A stretch of 64,000 nt of DNA from Elizabethkingia occulta (GCF_002023715.1 NZ_MAHX01000013.1:620001-684000); one strand, 5' to 3'; shown: positions 44,418-54,125, counted from the first letter of the stretch. Translations and numbers: made by a program. The notes: a model not told the origin generated them from the letters alone.

Positions 44418-44450
44418 TTGGCTTATAATAGTTTTTTTGGTGTAATTTTG
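44418..44450 (+). promoter_or_regulatory. Promoter of ccsBA (TTGG, 21 bp, TAATTTTG)
   Basis: TTGG at 44418-44421 and TAATTTTG at 44443-44450 fit the Bacteroidota -33/-7 pattern; ATG at 44477. Confidence 0.55.
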
Positions 44451-44476
44451 CCGGATGTGTTTTTAGAGTACCCATA

Positions 44477-47400
44477 ATGAAGAAATTACAGGATATACTT
44501 ATTTCTACCAGAACAATGGCTGTATTGTTACTGGTTTATGCCATTTCGATGGCAGTAGCTACGTTTATAGAAAATGATCATGGAACGCCTACGGCTAAGG
44601 CTTTGATTTATAATGCTAAATGGTTTGAATTAGTGATGTTACTTCTCATCATTAATTTTATCGGAAATATTCAACGATACAGACTGCTTAGGAGAGAGAA
44701 GTGGCCGTTATTAGTATTCCACCTTGCTTTTATTCTGATCTTTATTGGAGGGGCTATTACACGTTACATTAGTTTTGAAGGAATGATGCTGATTCGTGAA
44801 GGTGAAACTTCTAATCAGATTGTTAGTGAAAAACAATATTTTAAAATACAGATAGAAGATAAAGGTGATATCCTGAATTATGAGGATGTACCTTATATTA
44901 TGTCTCCATTACATCATGATTTTAATGCTACTTATGATTTCAGAGGTGAAAAGTTTACTGTGAAAACGTTGGACTATATCCAAAGAAAGAAAGATTCCTT
45001 GGTAGTTTCTGAGAACGGCAAAAATTATCTTCATCTGGTTTCCACAAACGATCAGGGTAGAGAAAATATATTCATCGCACCGGGAGAGGCAAAGAGCGTA
45101 AACGGTATGTTGGTTGCTTATAACCGCAAAATTGAAGGTGCTGTAGAAATTCACGATGAAAATGGATTTCTTCAGATCAAATCTCCATCCGATGCTCAGT
45201 ATATGACGATGGCAACGCAAAAAACAGGTGTTGCTAAAAAAGATGCTCTGGATTCCTTAAAACTAAGAAGTTTATATACAATTGGTGATTTGAAGTTAGT
45301 TGTACCTGAAGGTGTGAAGAAAGGGAAGCTTATAGAATATGAAGGAGATGTGAAAAAAGATGCCGCTACGCCGGATCTTTTAAGATTAATGGTTGAAGGT
45401 CCTAAGACAAAGCAGCCTGTTGATATATTAGTTGATAAAAATAATCCTAATATGGCAAAGCAGATCATGGTAGATGGTAAAAACATTATGTTAGGATTTG
45501 GTCCAAAAGTTTTGCAGACACCATTCTCGATAAAACTTGATAAATTTGTAATGGAAACTTATCCTGGAAGTAACTCTCCATCTGCATACGAATCTCATGT
45601 GCAGATTATAGAAAATGGGAAGCAAACACCGTATAAAATCTATATGAACCATGTTCTTAATCACGGCGGATATCGTTTCTTCCAGGCAGGGTTTGATCCG
45701 GACAGAAAAGGGACTCACCTTTCTGTAAACCACGATTTCTGGGGAACTAATATTACTTATGTAGGATATACATTCTTATTCCTTGGACTTTTCGTTTCAT
45801 TGTTCTGGAAAGGAACACGCTTCTGGCAATTAAACAAAATGTTAAAGGATATTAGCAAGAAGAAAGCTGTTGTTGTAGCATTTTTATTATTTTCTTTTAG
45901 TGCTTTAAATGCACAAAACTACGATGGTGGTAAAGGAGAAATCGATATGCACGGACAAGAGTCTCATGGAGCTCCTAATGTTAAAAAAATAGAAGGAGGA
46001 ATGACTGCCGGCCCTATGAAGCCTAAAGTGTTGGATCCTGAAACTGTAGTTAAAGAATCACATATTAATAAAGAGCATGCTGATAAATTTGGTTATGCAT
46101 TGGTACAAAATATAGAAGGGCGTATTGTTCCGGTTAATACTCTTGCATTAGATGTTCTTAGAAAATTGTATAAAAGAGATTCTTTCCATGGAATGGATGC
46201 AAATCAGTGGTTCCTTTCTATTACAACTAATCCCTTTATGTGGACACAGGTTCCAATTATTAAAGTAACGACAAAAGGGGGTAGCGAGCTATTAAGAAAG
46301 ACAAAAGCAAATGAAGACGGCTATACGACATTATTGAATCTTTTCCCAATGGATCCTGCTACAGGACAGCCTCGTTTTGTACTGGAACAAGATTATAATA
46401 TTGCTTTCCGCAAGAAACCCGTAGAGCAAAGCATGTATGATAAAGGAGTTATTGAAATGAATGACCTGGTTCAGGTTTTTAATGGTATACTTTCAGGTCA
46501 GTATATGCGTATAGTTCCCGTGCCGAATGATAATAACCATACATGGCATTCTTGGCTGGATAATAAATTCGAACCGGATGAAGCTTCTCAGAAGGTAATG
46601 GGACCATATTTTGCAAGTGTTATAGATGCTACAAAAAATGGGGATTGGGCTACTGCAGATAAAGAATTGGTAAAACTACAAGACTACCAACACAAGTGGG
46701 GATCGAAGATTATGCCTTCCGAAACAAAAGTAAATGTCGAGGTATTTATGAACGGATTGAATCTGTTCTTTAAGTTGCTTATTGGCTATACAATGATCGG
46801 AGGATTATTATTGATATTAGGTTTTATTTATTTGTTTAAACCAAATAAGATTCTGAAAATTGTAATAAATGTAATCATTTGGATCGGAGTTATAGGATAT
46901 ATAGCGCATTTCTTTGGTCTTATCGGTCGTTGGTATGTTTCTGGACATGCGCCTTGGAGTAGTGGTTATGAAGCTATTATGTTTATCTCATGGGTTGGAA
47001 TTACAGCTGGTCTTATCCTCTATAGAAATTCCAATGTACTTATACCAGCGGCAGGTTTCCTTGTAGCAGTTATTATGATGGGATTTGCACATGGGGGAGC
47101 GCAGCTTGATCCTCAGATTACTCCTCTGGTACCAGTGCTTAAGTCTTACTGGTTAATTGTACACGTAGCTATTATTGCATCCAGTTACGGATTCTTTGCA
47201 CTTTCAGCTATTATTGCAATGATTACATTGCTATTCTATATTGTGGCTAATTCTGATATCTATAAAAAGCATAATGATAAAACAATCAAAGAGTTAACTA
47301 TTGTAAGTGAAATGTCATTGACAATAGGATTGTTCGCACTCACTGTAGGAAACTTCCTTGGAGGTATTTGGGCAAATGAAAGCTGGGGTCGTTACTGGTC

Positions 47401-47752
47401 TTGGGATCCTAAAGAAACATGGGCTTTTATTTCTATTATTATTTATGCTTTTGTACTACATATGCGTTTAGTACCAGGACTTAGAGGTAGATATACTTTC
47501 CACGTAGTGACTATGTTCTCATTCTGTTCCATGATTATGACTTATTTTGGTGTTAATTATTATCTTTCAGGATTACATTCCTATGCGGCTGGAGATCCAA
47601 TTCCGGTTCCGGCATGGGTTTATATGAGTTTATCTTTCATGCTTGCTTTGAGTATTGCAGCATGGTTTAAGTATAAAAAATTCCATAATGCTAAATCTTC
47701 GTCTAATAATAAATCGAAGAAAGCTGAGGAGAGAACGGAGATTGAACCTTAA
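44477..47752 (+). CDS. ccsBA: Cytochrome c biogenesis fusion CcsB-CcsA (system II synthetase)
   Basis: 1091 aa. The N-terminal half is ResB/CcsB-like, with three early helices (~15-105), a long periplasmic domain (to ~425) and another helix (YVGYTFLFLGLFVSLFW). A second hydrophobic segment near residue 465 (AVVVAFLLFSFSALNA) precedes another extracytoplasmic domain. The C-terminal ~350 residues are CcsA with the heme-handling WWD motif WGRYWSWDPKETWAF (~968-982) and flanking His residues. The fused protein carries heme across the membrane and attaches it to CxxCH of c-type cytochromes, which the cbb3 oxidase encoded 2.5 kb downstream needs. Confidence 0.93.
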   Translation: MKKLQDILISTRTMAVLLLVYAISMAVATFIENDHGTPTAKALIYNAKWFELVMLLLIINFIGNIQRYRLLRREKWPLLVFHLAFILIFIGGAITRYISFEGMMLIREGETSNQIVSEKQYFKIQIEDKGDILNYEDVPYIMSPLHHDFNATYDFRGEKFTVKTLDYIQRKKDSLVVSENGKNYLHLVSTNDQGRENIFIAPGEAKSVNGMLVAYNRKIEGAVEIHDENGFLQIKSPSDAQYMTMATQKTGVAKKDALDSLKLRSLYTIGDLKLVVPEGVKKGKLIEYEGDVKKDAATPDLLRLMVEGPKTKQPVDILVDKNNPNMAKQIMVDGKNIMLGFGPKVLQTPFSIKLDKFVMETYPGSNSPSAYESHVQIIENGKQTPYKIYMNHVLNHGGYRFFQAGFDPDRKGTHLSVNHDFWGTNITYVGYTFLFLGLFVSLFWKGTRFWQLNKMLKDISKKKAVVVAFLLFSFSALNAQNYDGGKGEIDMHGQESHGAPNVKKIEGGMTAGPMKPKVLDPETVVKESHINKEHADKFGYALVQNIEGRIVPVNTLALDVLRKLYKRDSFHGMDANQWFLSITTNPFMWTQVPIIKVTTKGGSELLRKTKANEDGYTTLLNLFPMDPATGQPRFVLEQDYNIAFRKKPVEQSMYDKGVIEMNDLVQVFNGILSGQYMRIVPVPNDNNHTWHSWLDNKFEPDEASQKVMGPYFASVIDATKNGDWATADKELVKLQDYQHKWGSKIMPSETKVNVEVFMNGLNLFFKLLIGYTMIGGLLLILGFIYLFKPNKILKIVINVIIWIGVIGYIAHFFGLIGRWYVSGHAPWSSGYEAIMFISWVGITAGLILYRNSNVLIPAAGFLVAVIMMGFAHGGAQLDPQITPLVPVLKSYWLIVHVAIIASSYGFFALSAIIAMITLLFYIVANSDIYKKHNDKTIKELTIVSEMSLTIGLFALTVGNFLGGIWANESWGRYWSWDPKETWAFISIIIYAFVLHMRLVPGLRGRYTFHVVTMFSFCSMIMTYFGVNYYLSGLHSYAAGDPIPVPAWVYMSLSFMLALSIAAWFKYKKFHNAKSSSNNKSKKAEERTEIEP

Positions 47753-47770
47753 TCAGGATACAATAAAATT

Positions 47771-47798
47771 AAAAGCCAGGATATTTCCTGGCTTTTTT
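47771..47798. terminator. Bidirectional terminator after ccsBA
   Basis: AAAAGCCAGGA / TCCTGGCTTTT hairpin with T run, between ccsBA and the convergent lipoprotein gene. Confidence 0.85.
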
Positions 47799-47812
47799 GT
47801 TTGTAAATATTT

Positions 47813-48427
47813 TTATTTGATCTCTTTGTAGGAATAGCTAAGATTGGCCCATATTAAAAAATCCTGAGCTGAAACCATTTCTGAGGGAGTTTTGAAAGGA
47901 GCTGTTTTTGATGCTTCCTGCTGGGAGGTTCTTCCAAAATTAAGACCGCTTCTGTTGTATAAAGAGGAATTATCATTTTCTCTCGGAGCCCTGTGGTAGA
48001 CTATAACTTTCTTGTAAATAGTAAGCCCGGTTTTATCAGAAGTATGTAATCCAAAGAATTCTGGTTTAGTCCCCTCAAGGAATATAGAATCTTGTTTTGC
48101 TTTAATTTTGTAGGCTAGTTTCAATTTGCCATTTATAACAAACAAAGAATCTTTTTTGTAATCAACAACAAGTTTATCATCTGAAGTATCCACTGAAAAC
48201 CAATATTGGTTTAACATATTTACATCAACTGATGTTTCTGTCCCTTTTGGTCCTTTTAAAGCCACTCCGTTTTCAATTTTATAGCTATTATTAAACTGGT
48301 AAGTGTATGTTTTTTTTGCTAGTGTTATTGGCGGTTTAGTGTTGTCACCACCATCTCGGTTGTCATTGTTGCTGCAAGAGCTTAAATAGCCGGTAAGGAT
48401 AATTAGAAAAAGTCTATCTATGCGCAT
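47813..48427 (-). CDS. Uncharacterised lipoprotein
   Basis: 204 aa. A lipoprotein signal (FLIILTGYLSSCSNND) with the Cys near residue 18 is followed by an Asn/Asp-rich linker and a beta-rich domain (LAKKTYTYQFNNSYKIENGVALKGPKGTETSVDVNML, YWFSVDTSDDKLVVDYKKDSLFVINGKLKLAYKIK). No family recognised. Single gene, convergent with ccsBA. Confidence 0.6.
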   Translation of the reverse strand: MRIDRLFLIILTGYLSSCSNNDNRDGGDNTKPPITLAKKTYTYQFNNSYKIENGVALKGPKGTETSVDVNMLNQYWFSVDTSDDKLVVDYKKDSLFVINGKLKLAYKIKAKQDSIFLEGTKPEFFGLHTSDKTGLTIYKKVIVYHRAPRENDNSSLYNRSGLNFGRTSQQEASKTAPFKTPSEMVSAQDFLIWANLSYSYKEIK

Positions 48428-48616
48428 ATACAGTAGTTTTAGTAGGTTGTGCTTTCGCGTCTAAAATTAGGAATATTCCTAGTAGTAGCATATTAAAATA
48501 GCTTAACCTGATTTTATTCATATTTCTAATTGTAGTGACTTTTTTGATAGAAAATAAATTTATTACTTTTTTATATTATTAATTTCATATCTTTATGATA
48601 TTAAATTAATATCAAT

Positions 48617-49483
48617 ATGGAAAAAAATCTGAAACCAATGTCTGGTTATGTGGCACTACTTATAAGTATCTTGTTACTATTTGGTGCTGTTACTCTTTTC
48701 TTTACAGGAATGCAGTATAATCCTTTCTTGTCCGTTATGGGGGTGTTGTGCTTTATTCTTGCAATATTTTTTATGAAAGGTCTTATGATTATCCAGCCTA
48801 ATCACTCCAGAGTGCTTAACTTCTTTGGAAAGTATGTAGGAACTGTTAAAGAGAACGGATTGTTCTTTATCAATCCTCTTTACTCTTCACAAAGAATGAG
48901 TCTTCGTTCAGAGAACCTTCAGGGACAAACATTGAAAGTAAATGATAAAATGGGAAATCCTATTGAGATAGGAGTTGTTATTGTTTGGAAAGTAGGGGAT
49001 ACCTACAAGGCAGCTTTTGAGGTGGAGCGTTATACCGATTTTGTGAAAATGCAGAGTGAAGCGGCAGTTCGACATTTAGCGATGAGTTTTCCTTATGATA
49101 ATCTTGAAGATGATCATGCACCGATAACCTTAAGAGAAGGTGGCGATAAAATTAATCAGATCCTGGAGCAGGAACTTACAGACAGGCTTTCAAAAGCAGG
49201 AATTGTAATTCAGGAAGCCAGAATCAGCCACCTGGCTTATGCCTCCGAAATTGCAGGAGCTATGCTTCAGCGTCAGCAGGCTACCGCGATTGTAGCAGCA
49301 AGAGCTAAGATTGTAGAAGGTGCTGTCGGGATGGTAGATATGGCCTTGAAGAAACTATCGGAAGAAAACATAGTAGAATTGGATGATGAAAGAAAAGCGG
49401 CTATGGTAAGCAATCTTATGGTTGTACTTTGTGGTGAAAAGGCTGCACAGCCTATACTAAATGCTGGTACTTTGTATAATTAA
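48617..49483 (+). CDS. SPFH/band 7 domain membrane protein
   Basis: 288 aa. Two N-terminal hydrophobic helices (~10-30 and ~36-56) are followed by the band 7 domain: IQPNHSRVLNFFGKYVGTVKENGLFFINPLYSSQRMSLRSENL and GNPIEIGVVIVWKVGDTYKAAFEVERYTDFVKMQSEAAVRHL. The C-terminal helix is Ala/Glu/Arg-rich (AGAMLQRQQATAIVAARAKIVEGAVGMVD) and likely mediates oligomer assembly. SPFH proteins scaffold membrane microdomains. A small DNA-binding protein gene follows at 41 bp, possibly co-transcribed. Confidence 0.88.
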   Translation: MEKNLKPMSGYVALLISILLLFGAVTLFFTGMQYNPFLSVMGVLCFILAIFFMKGLMIIQPNHSRVLNFFGKYVGTVKENGLFFINPLYSSQRMSLRSENLQGQTLKVNDKMGNPIEIGVVIVWKVGDTYKAAFEVERYTDFVKMQSEAAVRHLAMSFPYDNLEDDHAPITLREGGDKINQILEQELTDRLSKAGIVIQEARISHLAYASEIAGAMLQRQQATAIVAARAKIVEGAVGMVDMALKKLSEENIVELDDERKAAMVSNLMVVLCGEKAAQPILNAGTLYN

Positions 49484-49524
49484 AATGTAGACTAAGCGAA
49501 AGCTTAACAGAAAAAATAAAAATT

Positions 49525-49707
49525 TTGAGCGCAAAAAAAAGCTTTGTCCTCCGGATTGATGAAGAAACTTATAAGCTTATTGAAAAATGGGCTTCAGATG
49601 AATTTCGGAGTGTAAACGGACAGATTGAATTTTTAGTTCATCAGGCTTTGATAAAAGCCGGACGAAAGAAAGAAAAGGACAGTGAAAAGCCGTTAGATAC
49701 TAAATAA
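49525..49707 (+). CDS. Arc-like ribbon-helix-helix protein
   Basis: 60 aa with a TTG start (no ATG available). SFVLRIDEETYKLIEKWASDEFRSVNGQIEFLVHQALIKAG reads as a beta-strand followed by two helices, the Arc/MetJ fold, and it ends in a basic tail. It probably binds DNA as a dimer. The position behind the SPFH gene is seen in related genomes, but its target is unknown. A strong terminator follows. Confidence 0.75.
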   Translation: MSAKKSFVLRIDEETYKLIEKWASDEFRSVNGQIEFLVHQALIKAGRKKEKDSEKPLDTK

Positions 49708-49720
49708 ACATAACGTATAA

Positions 49721-49755
49721 AAAAGCAGCGGGGAGTTTCTCCCCGCTGCTTTTTT
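49721..49755. terminator. Strong bidirectional terminator
   Basis: AAAAGCAGCGGGGAG / CTCCCCGCTGCTTTT, 15-bp stem with a 3-nt loop and T run, between the RHH gene and the convergent HTH gene. Confidence 0.92.
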
Positions 49756-49774
49756 ATATACTTTTCTATTGTAA

Positions 49775-50068
49775 TTACAAATATTCATCCGGAACCTGGA
49801 TGTTATTTTGCTTCAGATAGTCTATAAGACTTTCATGTTTCTGCTGCATATTGTTGGTGCAATTTCCTGAAAGGCTGCAAATTTCGGAAGGGCTAATCTC
49901 CAGTATATCTGCAACTTTTAATAGGGTTGTCATATTCATTTTGACTTTGCAATTTTCCAAATCAGAATATGCTTTTTGAGAGATTCCCAGCTCCAGAGCC
50001 ATGTACTCCTGGGTTAAATCTTTATTTCTCCGGATTTGTCTGATACTGTTGCCACATTCTTTCATCAC
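49775..50068 (-). CDS. XRE-family helix-turn-helix regulator
   Basis: 97 aa. The HTH (residues ~5-60) includes IRQIRRNKDLTQEYMALELGISQKAYSDLENCKVKMNMTTLLKVADIL, a Cro/C1-type fold. The tail has CSLSGNCTNNMQQKHESLIDYLKQNN. It is divergent from the cbb3 oxidase genes and sits 183 bp from them, so it could regulate them or itself. Its own promoter is at 50123-50152 and a palindrome lies in its leader. Confidence 0.85.
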   Translation of the reverse strand: MMKECGNSIRQIRRNKDLTQEYMALELGISQKAYSDLENCKVKMNMTTLLKVADILEISPSEICSLSGNCTNNMQQKHESLIDYLKQNNIQVPDEYL

Positions 50069-50098
50069 TTATGCTTTTAGTAGATTTCGGTATACTTT

Positions 50099-50113
50099 AG
50101 TAGTTGGTCTACT
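50099..50113. promoter_or_regulatory. Palindrome AGTAG-TTGGT-CTACT, candidate operator
   Basis: Perfect 5-bp inverted repeat with a 5-nt centre, just downstream of the expected transcription start of the XRE gene. A second half-site word TTTAGTAG occurs at 50086-50093. Its position suits autoregulation. Confidence 0.4.
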
Positions 50114-50122
50114 GGTACACCA

Positions 50123-50152
50123 CAAAGATAACGAATACCTTTGAAACACAAA
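50123..50152 (-). promoter_or_regulatory. Promoter of the XRE gene (TTTG, 18 bp, TATCTTTG)
   Basis: On the minus strand TTTG (50152-50149) and TATCTTTG (50130-50123) match the Bacteroidota -33/-7 boxes with good spacing, 55 bp before the ATG. Confidence 0.65.
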
Positions 50153-50251
50153 TAAAACAGGTAAGAAATACTGTTTTTAGCGTAATTCTTTAGCTATTTT
50201 TTGCTAATCAGTTAGTGGAATATAACCTTATAAAATAAATACAGTAGAAAA

Positions 50252-52525
50252 ATGGAGGCGCAAAAGTTTCATTATGACAACAATATTGTCCGGGCATTTT
50301 TATATGCAACAATAGCGTTTGGTCTCGTAGGCTTTCTTCTTGGGCTTACGGCAGCTTTAATGTTGTTCTACCCTGAGTTGCCAGAATTCCTTTTCGGTAC
50401 GGATGATACAACGATTCAGAGTTTGAAAAGCGGAAATATTCAGGGACTAATTAATACACAGGGAGCACTTGGTTTTGGTAGAATAAGAATGCTGCATACC
50501 AGTGCGGTGATTTTTGCTTTTGTGTGTAACTCGTTTTTCTGCGGTGCTTATTACAGTATGCAGAGGCTACTGAAAACCAGAATGTATAGCGATACACTTT
50601 CATGGATACATTTCTGGTCTTGGCAGTTAATGATTGTAAGTGTGGTTATTACATTCCTTATGGGGATTAATACATCTAAAGAATATGCGGAGCATGAATG
50701 GCCTATCGATATCTTAATTACTTTCTCATGGGTTATCTTCGGTATCAATATGTTTGGTACAATTGCTAAGAGAAGAGTAAGACACTTATATGTAGCCATT
50801 TGGTTCTTTATTGCAACCTGGATTGGGGTAGCTTTACTTCACATTGTAAACAACTTAGAAGTTCCGTTAAACTTCTGGAAATCATATTCAGTATATGCGG
50901 GGGTAAAAGATGCATTAGTACAATGGTGGTACGGTCACAATGCAGTAGCATTTGTACTAACAACACCAGTATTGGGGCTTATGTACTACTTCATGCCGAA
51001 GGCAGCAGACAGACCAGTATTCTCCTATAAATTATCTATTATTCACTTCTGGTCTCTAATCTTCGTATACCTTTGGGCTGGTCCTCACCATCTTCAGTAT
51101 ACTTCTTTGCCTGGCTGGGCTCAGGCATTAGGAACAGGTTTCTCTATTATGCTTATTGCACCATCTTGGGGAGGTATGCTAAATGGACTGCTAACGCTAA
51201 GAGGAGCTTGGGATAAAGTAAGAGAAAATCCGGTACTAAAATTCTTTGTAGTAGCTGTTACATGTTATGGTATGGCAACTTTTGAAGGACCGCTTCTAGC
51301 AACTAAATCTCTAAATAAAATTGGTCACTATACCGACTGGGTAATTGGTCATGTACACTTAGGTGCATTAGGATGGAATGGTTTTATGGCCTTCGGTATT
51401 ATATATTTCCTTGTACCATTAATGTGGAAAACCAAATTATGGTCTGTGAAATTAGCTAACTGGCATTTCTGGCTGGGGACTCTGGGGATTATTTTCTATG
51501 CAGTACCAATGTATATCTCTGGTTTCACACAAGGTTTGATGTGGAAACAATTTAACCCGGATGGTACTTTAATGTACAAAAACTGGTTAGATACTGTAAC
51601 AGCAATTATTCCATACTTTAAGCTGAGATTCCTTGGTGGTGTATTATACCTGACAGGAGCGATATTAATGGTAGTGAATGTATTCAAAACAGTAAGAAAA
51701 GGAGTATTCGAGAAAAATGTTCCAGCAGAAGCACCAGCGTTAGCAGTTATTGGTAATGACAGGAAAGATGGCGAGCCTGTTCACTTATGGATTGAAAGAA
51801 TGCCAACGGTTTTATCCATCGGAGCATTTGTTACACTGGCAATAGGTGGTGCGGTTGAAATAATTCCTACGCTAAGCGTGAAGAGTAATGTACCAAATAT
51901 AGCAGCTGTTAAACCATACTCACCGTTAGAATTAGAAGGTCGTGACTTATATATTCGCGAAGGATGTAACTCTTGTCACTCTCAGATGATCAGACCTTTC
52001 CGTGATGAAATTGTAAGATTTGATGGTAAAAACGGACAATACTCCAAAGCAGGAGAGTTTATATACGACAGACCTTTCTTATGGGGATCTAAGAGAACTG
52101 GTCCGGATTTACAAAGAGAAGGTAATAAGAATCCGGACTCATGGCACTTTAAACACATGTATAATCCAAGAGTAACATCTGCAGGTTCTATTATGCCACG
52201 TTTCCCATGGTTGATTACGAATGAACTGGACCGCTCGGAAATGGTAAACAAAATGAAGCTAATGAAAAATGCATTTGATGTACCATATACCAAAGCACAG
52301 ATAGATTCTGCAAACGTATGGGCCGATAATCAGGCTAGTGTAATCGTACAGAAAATTTACTCCGAAGCTGCAGATATTAAAGAGCAGGTAGCACAGGAAA
52401 AAATTGCCAAAGGCGACAAATTTATTCCGATTGAGAAGAGAGAAATTGTAGCGCTTATCGCTTACCTGCAGAGACTTGGGGTAGATATTAAGACTACAGA
52501 TGTACAAACAGCCTCTATTAAATAA
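50252..52525 (+). CDS. ccoN: cbb3-type cytochrome c oxidase, fused CcoN-CcoO
   Basis: 757 aa. Residues ~1-480 are CcoN (subunit I) with 12 or so helices and the heme/CuB histidines in GRIRMLHTSAVIFAFVCNSFF, WYGHNAVAF, GPHHLQY and VIGHVHLGALGWNG. After a linker (~480-530) the CcoO part has one helix and one c-heme site, CNSCHSQMIRPF (~573-584). Fusion of N and O is normal in Bacteroidota. The complex reduces oxygen at low tension and pumps protons. ccoP follows at 17 bp; a ccoQ gene is not seen between them. Confidence 0.95.
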   Translation: MEAQKFHYDNNIVRAFLYATIAFGLVGFLLGLTAALMLFYPELPEFLFGTDDTTIQSLKSGNIQGLINTQGALGFGRIRMLHTSAVIFAFVCNSFFCGAYYSMQRLLKTRMYSDTLSWIHFWSWQLMIVSVVITFLMGINTSKEYAEHEWPIDILITFSWVIFGINMFGTIAKRRVRHLYVAIWFFIATWIGVALLHIVNNLEVPLNFWKSYSVYAGVKDALVQWWYGHNAVAFVLTTPVLGLMYYFMPKAADRPVFSYKLSIIHFWSLIFVYLWAGPHHLQYTSLPGWAQALGTGFSIMLIAPSWGGMLNGLLTLRGAWDKVRENPVLKFFVVAVTCYGMATFEGPLLATKSLNKIGHYTDWVIGHVHLGALGWNGFMAFGIIYFLVPLMWKTKLWSVKLANWHFWLGTLGIIFYAVPMYISGFTQGLMWKQFNPDGTLMYKNWLDTVTAIIPYFKLRFLGGVLYLTGAILMVVNVFKTVRKGVFEKNVPAEAPALAVIGNDRKDGEPVHLWIERMPTVLSIGAFVTLAIGGAVEIIPTLSVKSNVPNIAAVKPYSPLELEGRDLYIREGCNSCHSQMIRPFRDEIVRFDGKNGQYSKAGEFIYDRPFLWGSKRTGPDLQREGNKNPDSWHFKHMYNPRVTSAGSIMPRFPWLITNELDRSEMVNKMKLMKNAFDVPYTKAQIDSANVWADNQASVIVQKIYSEAADIKEQVAQEKIAKGDKFIPIEKREIVALIAYLQRLGVDIKTTDVQTASIK

Positions 52526-52542
52526 CTTTAAATAATTTAGTT

Positions 52543-53421
52543 ATGAAAGTAAGAACACCGATTTCAGTTTATATAGTGCTTACATTCTGCCTGATAGCTT
52601 TAGCTTTCGAGATGTTTGCTCCCGAAGTTCATTACCTTACATCTCCCTATTTTTGGGTTGTAGTGATCATGTCAGCCTTACTGTTGTTAATAGTGAGTTC
52701 TCTTCAGGATCTTGTAGAAAATGAAAACTTTAAGAAGTTAACTGATGAGGAGAAGAAGCTTTATCTGGAGCAAAAAAAGATTCCTTTTTTGCGAAGATTG
52801 TGGAATTCTGCTGTTAAAAAGCAATCTCAGAAAGAAGAAACAGATCTTATTATAGACCACGGTTTCGACGGGATTACAGAGCTGGACAATGCTTTGCCTA
52901 AGTGGTGGATTGGTTTATTCTACTTCGGAAATATTTTCTGTGTTATTTATATGTTGGCTTATGTATTCACAGATTATGCCCATCAGGATGCGGAATATGA
53001 AAAAGAACACAAAACAATGCTGGCTTCTATTGAAGAATATGAGAAGACAGCTCCAAAAATAACACTTGAAACTGCTAAATATGATCCTTCTAATATTGCT
53101 GAGGGGGAGCAGTTATTCAAAACCAATTGTGCAACCTGTCACTCGGAAGGAGGTAAAGGTGGAATAGGACCAAACCTGACAGACAATCATTGGATTAATG
53201 TAAAAGAAAAAGATGTATTTCATAATGTATTCTGGATGCTGGAAAATGGATCTCCAAACAATCCAACGATGAGACCATTTATTAAGGATGGCACAATCTC
53301 CGGCAGGGATGCAGAAAAGATTGCAGCTTATGTATACCATATTAATCAGGAAACTCCTCCTGTGAAGGTTGACCAAGGAGGAGCTTCCCCTCAGGGAGAA
53401 GAGGTTAAATGGGAAAAATAA
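52543..53421 (+). CDS. ccoP: cbb3-type cytochrome c oxidase subunit III, CcoP
   Basis: 292 aa. Three hydrophobic segments (~10-27, ~37-58, ~127-147), the CcoP N-terminal motif DHGFDGITELDNALPKWWIGLFYFGNIF (~105-132) and one c-type heme site CATCHSEGGKGGIGPNL (~202-218) with a late Met ligand region (MRPFIKDGTISGRDAEKIAAYVY). Only one CxxCH is present, whereas many CcoP have two. It receives electrons for CcoNO. Neither ccoG, ccoH nor ccoS follows within the window. Confidence 0.93.
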   Translation: MKVRTPISVYIVLTFCLIALAFEMFAPEVHYLTSPYFWVVVIMSALLLLIVSSLQDLVENENFKKLTDEEKKLYLEQKKIPFLRRLWNSAVKKQSQKEETDLIIDHGFDGITELDNALPKWWIGLFYFGNIFCVIYMLAYVFTDYAHQDAEYEKEHKTMLASIEEYEKTAPKITLETAKYDPSNIAEGEQLFKTNCATCHSEGGKGGIGPNLTDNHWINVKEKDVFHNVFWMLENGSPNNPTMRPFIKDGTISGRDAEKIAAYVYHINQETPPVKVDQGGASPQGEEVKWEK

Positions 53422-53524
53422 ATTGAAGAGTTGTCGGTTAGTGGTGAACAGTACCTGCCAAATAGTATATCCATAAATTTCTACTGTATACTGCTAACTG
53501 TCAACCAGTAAAATATGTCTCCTG

Positions 53525-53580
53525 AATTCTATCTCATTTGCGTAAAGCATTTTTACTGATCAGCAACTTGAGATAGAATT
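53525..53580 (+). terminator. Long inverted repeat downstream of ccoP
   Basis: 12-bp arms separated by 32 nt; the right arm is followed by TTTTTAAAAT. Possible ccoP 3' end structure, though the loop is long. Confidence 0.4.
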
Positions 53581-53637
53581 TTTAAAATCTTGATGATAGA
53601 ATAACTTCGTCATCATTTTTTCAATCGTTTTTTTTAT

Positions 53638-53679
53638 AAAACGGGTCATCAAAAAGCTTTTTGATGACCCGTTTGTTTT
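53638..53679. terminator. Very strong palindromic terminator
   Basis: AAAACGGGTCATCAAAAA then GC then TTTTTGATGACCCGTTT: 17-bp arms with almost no loop, followed by GTTTTT. It can fold from either strand. Confidence 0.7.
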
Positions 53680-54083
53680 TTACTATTCTTTATATATAAG
53701 CAATAATTATATTTTATTAAATGCCATCTGGTGGATTTTTTCAAAAGAAATGACAAATACTAATCAAAACTTCTGCTATATAATTATTTTAACGTTTACG
53801 TATTAAATCAGAAGGTGTAGCGTAAGAAAATGGAATGTGTTTTTCTTTTTTAGATATATAGTAAAATCTACCTTGCACAGATATAAACAATAATATTTTG
53901 TCTATATAACCCCTTCTGCTCCGGTTCCAATTACCTAATGAAGATCTCTCATTAAATAAAATTATCAGCAATTATCATAACTACCGGAGCAGATTTATAA
54001 GATAAATTAAAATACTGCAAACAACTTCCTGCCAAGTGCCAGGTATTTATTTTTTCATAATGTTGTTTATTGTTTGTAGTACT

Positions 54084-54125
54084 ACAGGCAGATAGTTGGT
54101 TAGTGTATAGCGTCTGCCTGTTTTA
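54084..54125. terminator. Hairpin ACAGGCAGA / TCTGCCTGT
   Basis: 9-bp arms, 20-nt loop, followed by TTTTATA; it precedes the end of the HAD phosphatase gene, which runs on the minus strand. Confidence 0.45.

Noticed and set aside
53789-53971. 60-codon minus-strand frame in the empty region after ccoP
   Set aside because: No family resemblance and no clear start context; kept only as part of the region note.
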